Of a stretch of 64,000 bases of DNA, positions 62,027 to 64,000 are shown piece after piece (within the stretch, counting starts at the first letter, position 1; each line of letters begins with the position of its first letter). Origin of the DNA: Rhodopseudomonas boonkerdii (GTDB taxonomy: Bacteria > Pseudomonadota > Alphaproteobacteria > Rhizobiales > Xanthobacteraceae). A program made the translations under genes and the position numbers. The stretch lies in contig NZ_CP036537.1 in the NCBI RefSeq assembly GCF_021184025.1, positions 1,798,001 to 1,862,000 on the forward strand. The letters are read 5' to 3'. A model generated the notes under the pieces. That model was not told the DNA's origin, made no database searches, and saw only the letters and a list, made by a program, of their open reading frames with translations.

Positions 62027-63829
62027 ATGACTCTCAAAGATAAAAACCGCCCCGCGGCCATCCGCGTCGTCATTCCCTTTGTGCTGAGACACTGGTTCAA
62101 GCAGCCGGGGCGAACGGCAACCGTTGCTGTCGGCCTGCTCGGCGCGACGGTGGCCGATCTGCTCATGCCGCTGTTTTCGGGCCAATTGGTGGATGCCGTC
62201 ACGAAAGGCGGCAGCGATCCGGCTGCGCGTCAGGCTGCATTCGTCGCTTTCGGCGCCATTGTTGCTCTCGGCCTGGCATCGCTGTTGCTGCGCCAGCTCG
62301 GTATCCACGCGATCGTGCCGTTCACGCTGCGGATCATGTCCGATCTGTCGCGCGATGCTTTTGCGCGCGTGCAGCGCTTTTCCACGGATTGGCATGCCAA
62401 TAATTTTGCCGGTTCGACCGTGCGCAAAATCACGCGCGGCATGTGGGCCGTCGATCTTCTCAACGACACGCTCCTAGGGGCGCTGCTGCCGTCGCTGGTG
62501 GTGCTGCTGGGGTCCGTGTTGCTGCTTGGTCTGCATTGGCCGCTGCTTGGGGCCGTCATTGCTGTCGGAGCCTTCGTTTATATCGCGATGACCGTGTGGT
62601 TTTCCACGCGCTATATCGCGCCGGCCGCGCGTGTCTCCAATGCGTGGGACACCAAGGTCGGGGGCACGCTTGCGGACTCCGTGACTTGCAATGCGGTGGT
62701 GAAGTCGTTCGGCGCGGAGGCGCGTGAAGATGCGCGGCTCGGGCAAGTGGTCGGCCGGTGGCGCGCGCGTGTGCGGCGGACATGGCTGCGTTACAACTAC
62801 ACCAGCACGGCTCAACTGGCCGTATTGCTGTGTGTTCGCGCATCGGTGATCGGCGGCGCACTGTGGCTGTGGCTCGATGGCCGAGCCAGCGCCGGCGATA
62901 TCACCTATGTGCTGACGAGCTATGTCGTCATCCATGGCTATCTGCGCGATGTCGGCATGCACATCAACAACCTGCAGCGTTCGGTCAACGACATGGATGA
63001 GCTGGTCGCGATTCATGACGAGACCATCGGTGTCGTCGATGCCGTCGGAGCGAAGCCGATCACCGTCGATGGAGGGCATATCAAGTTTGATAATGTCACT
63101 TTTCTTTATGGCGGCCACATCACGCCGCTGTATCGCGGGCTGTCTGTCGATATCCGCGCGGGAGAGCGAGTCGGTCTCGTCGGCCGCTCCGGTTCGGGCA
63201 AGACCACCTTCGTGAAGTTGATCCAGCGGCTGTACGATGTCTCGGACGGGCGCATCGTTATCGACGGCCAGGATATTGCAGGTGTAACGCAGGAATCGCT
63301 GCGCAGTCAGATCGCGATCGTGCAGCAGGAGCCGATCCTGTTTCACCGCTCGCTGGCCGATAACATCGCTTATGCCCGGCCCGGTGCAAGCATGGCGGAG
63401 ATCGAGCGCGCGGCGCGGCTGGCCAATGCGCATGACTTCATCGAGCGGCTGCCCAAAGCCTATGGGACGCTGGTCGGTGAGCGCGGCATCAAACTGTCAG
63501 GCGGCGAACGGCAGCGCGTGGCGCTGGCGCGCGCCTTCCTGGCGGATGCGCCGGTGTTGATTCTGGACGAGGCGACCGCAAGCCTCGACTCGGAGTCCGA
63601 GGCGCTGATCCAGGAGGCGATGGAGCGGCTGATGAAAGGCCGCACGTCGATCGTGATCGCACACAGGCTCTCGACGGTGCGCAGTCTCGACCGCATCCTG
63701 GTGTTCGATCGCGGCGCGATTGCGGAAGAGGGGACGCACGACGCATTGGCGAAGCGGCCGGGGGGCATCTATCGCGGCCTGTTCGAGCGTCAAGTGCTCG
63801 AATTCGATCGCACGCTGGCGGCCGAGTGA
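62027..63829 (+). CDS. ABC exporter, fused permease and ATPase (ABCB/MsbA-like)
   Basis: A 600-residue half-transporter with an N-terminal six-helix membrane domain (for example RTATVAVGLLGATVADLLMP, ALLPSLVVLLGSVLLLGLHW) and a C-terminal ATPase. The ATPase has Walker A VGRSGSGKTTFVK near residue 388, a Q-loop in IVQQEPILFHRSLADNIAYA, signature LSGGERQRVALARAF and Walker B VLILDEATASLDSE, with the H-loop VIAHRLSTVRS. Two copies make one exporter. The substrate may be a lipid or peptide; the MsbA- and Atm1-like subgroups cannot be separated by eye. ATG 62027 is the only ATG near the frame start. It ends before rnpB on the opposite strand. Confidence 0.93.
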   Translation: MTLKDKNRPAAIRVVIPFVLRHWFKQPGRTATVAVGLLGATVADLLMPLFSGQLVDAVTKGGSDPAARQAAFVAFGAIVALGLASLLLRQLGIHAIVPFTLRIMSDLSRDAFARVQRFSTDWHANNFAGSTVRKITRGMWAVDLLNDTLLGALLPSLVVLLGSVLLLGLHWPLLGAVIAVGAFVYIAMTVWFSTRYIAPAARVSNAWDTKVGGTLADSVTCNAVVKSFGAEAREDARLGQVVGRWRARVRRTWLRYNYTSTAQLAVLLCVRASVIGGALWLWLDGRASAGDITYVLTSYVVIHGYLRDVGMHINNLQRSVNDMDELVAIHDETIGVVDAVGAKPITVDGGHIKFDNVTFLYGGHITPLYRGLSVDIRAGERVGLVGRSGSGKTTFVKLIQRLYDVSDGRIVIDGQDIAGVTQESLRSQIAIVQQEPILFHRSLADNIAYARPGASMAEIERAARLANAHDFIERLPKAYGTLVGERGIKLSGGERQRVALARAFLADAPVLILDEATASLDSESEALIQEAMERLMKGRTSIVIAHRLSTVRSLDRILVFDRGAIAEEGTHDALAKRPGGIYRGLFERQVLEFDRTLAAE

Positions 63830-63867
63830 GGACGTTATTGGGTGATCCGAGATCGCCCTGAAACTGG

Positions 63868-63901
63868 CGAGGGGCTCGGCGGTGTTGCGCCGGGCCCCTC
63901 G
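63868..63901. terminator. Hairpin terminator candidate between the ABC exporter and rnpB
   Basis: CGAGGGGCTCGGCG-GTGTTG-CGCCGGGCCCCTCG: a strong GC stem with one mismatch, followed by TTGTT on the plus strand. It lies between the two converging genes and could stop either. Confidence 0.65.
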
Positions 63902-63907
63902 TTGTTC

Positions 63908-64000
63908 AGTATCAGCCGGCCTGTAAGCCGGGTTCTGTAAGGCATCGCAGCTTGCGCGGCGATACGTGACGGCCATTCTTCTGGGACCGCACTCGCATGC
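63908..64000 (-). ncRNA. rnpB: RNase P RNA, 3' part (gene continues beyond the window)
   Basis: On the minus strand the sequence includes CCAGAAGAATGGCCGTCACG and, near the 3' end, ACAGAACCCGGCTTACAGGC. These are among the most conserved parts of bacterial type A RNase P RNA. The 5' portion lies to the right of the window. The 3' boundary is approximate, near 63908. The RNA is the catalytic part of RNase P, which trims the 5' ends of tRNA precursors. Confidence 0.93.

Overview
The window looks like a chromosomal segment of an alphaproteobacterium of the Bradyrhizobium / Rhodopseudomonas / Tardiphaga / Afipia group (Nitrobacteraceae). That placement is inferred from GC-rich codon use, an Irr-type iron control element in front of bacterioferritin, two perfect EcfG-type (general stress response) promoters, a CtrA-type site, several families of palindromic intergenic repeats typical of this group, and protein-level resemblance. 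I see no phage, plasmid, transposase, CRISPR array or tRNA gene. It reads as ordinary chromosome with many small regulons.

Layout. (1) 1-10.9 kb: catabolism and uptake. A truncated kynurenine-formamidase-like hydrolase, a benzoate/2-aminobenzoate-type CoA ligase and a RidA-family protein are followed by an AraC/MFS pair, two small proteins, a branched-chain-amino-acid-type ABC binding protein, an enoyl-CoA hydratase, an SMP-30 lactonase and a GNAT acetyltransferase. Together they suggest breakdown of an aromatic or tryptophan-derived acid through CoA thioesters. (2) 11-15.9 kb: a TetR-controlled MFS exporter, then a VanA/VanB-like Rieske oxygenase operon with its GntR regulator lying between the two enzyme genes. 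(3) 15.9-22 kb: MoxR ATPase, GlsB-like protein, a diguanylate cyclase, then a CoxE-like VWA protein translationally coupled to a rhodanese, and SseA. (4) 22-30.4 kb: envelope and housekeeping genes: L,D-transpeptidase, D-2-hydroxyacid dehydrogenase, EttA, a Tam-like methyltransferase, a UPF0114 protein and a lytic transglycosylase. (5) 30.4-38.6 kb: two paralogous small secreted proteins, bfd and bfr for iron storage, a run of small hypotheticals, a MetX-like exported hydrolase, a collagen-like protein and a stand-alone Fis-type regulator with a CtrA box. (6) 39.4-44.3 kb: a thiamine operon thiO-thiS-thiG-thiE-thiC read leftwards under a TPP riboswitch. (7) 44.4-56.5 kb: a lytic transglycosylase, a polytopic membrane protein, an OmpR/EnvZ-type system, TctAB permeases divergent from a second two-component system, an EcfG-driven PRC-barrel protein, a DUF4403 protein with a hairpin over its ribosome binding site, and a 28-residue membrane microprotein with its own EcfG promoter. 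(8) 56.6-64 kb: an extensin-like lipoprotein, a TetR/EmrA/EmrB efflux unit with a clear operator, an ABC exporter and the 3' end of rnpB.

The most interesting items are regulatory or small: the EcfG-driven microprotein, the hairpin that buries the DUF4403 ribosome binding site, the CtrA site in front of the Fis-type protein, the repeated TGTATACA sites at the vanA-like promoter, the collagen-like protein with 33 uninterrupted G-X-Y triplets, and the palindromic elements, some of which sit inside operons. I found no single cassette that I can defend as a wholly new system.
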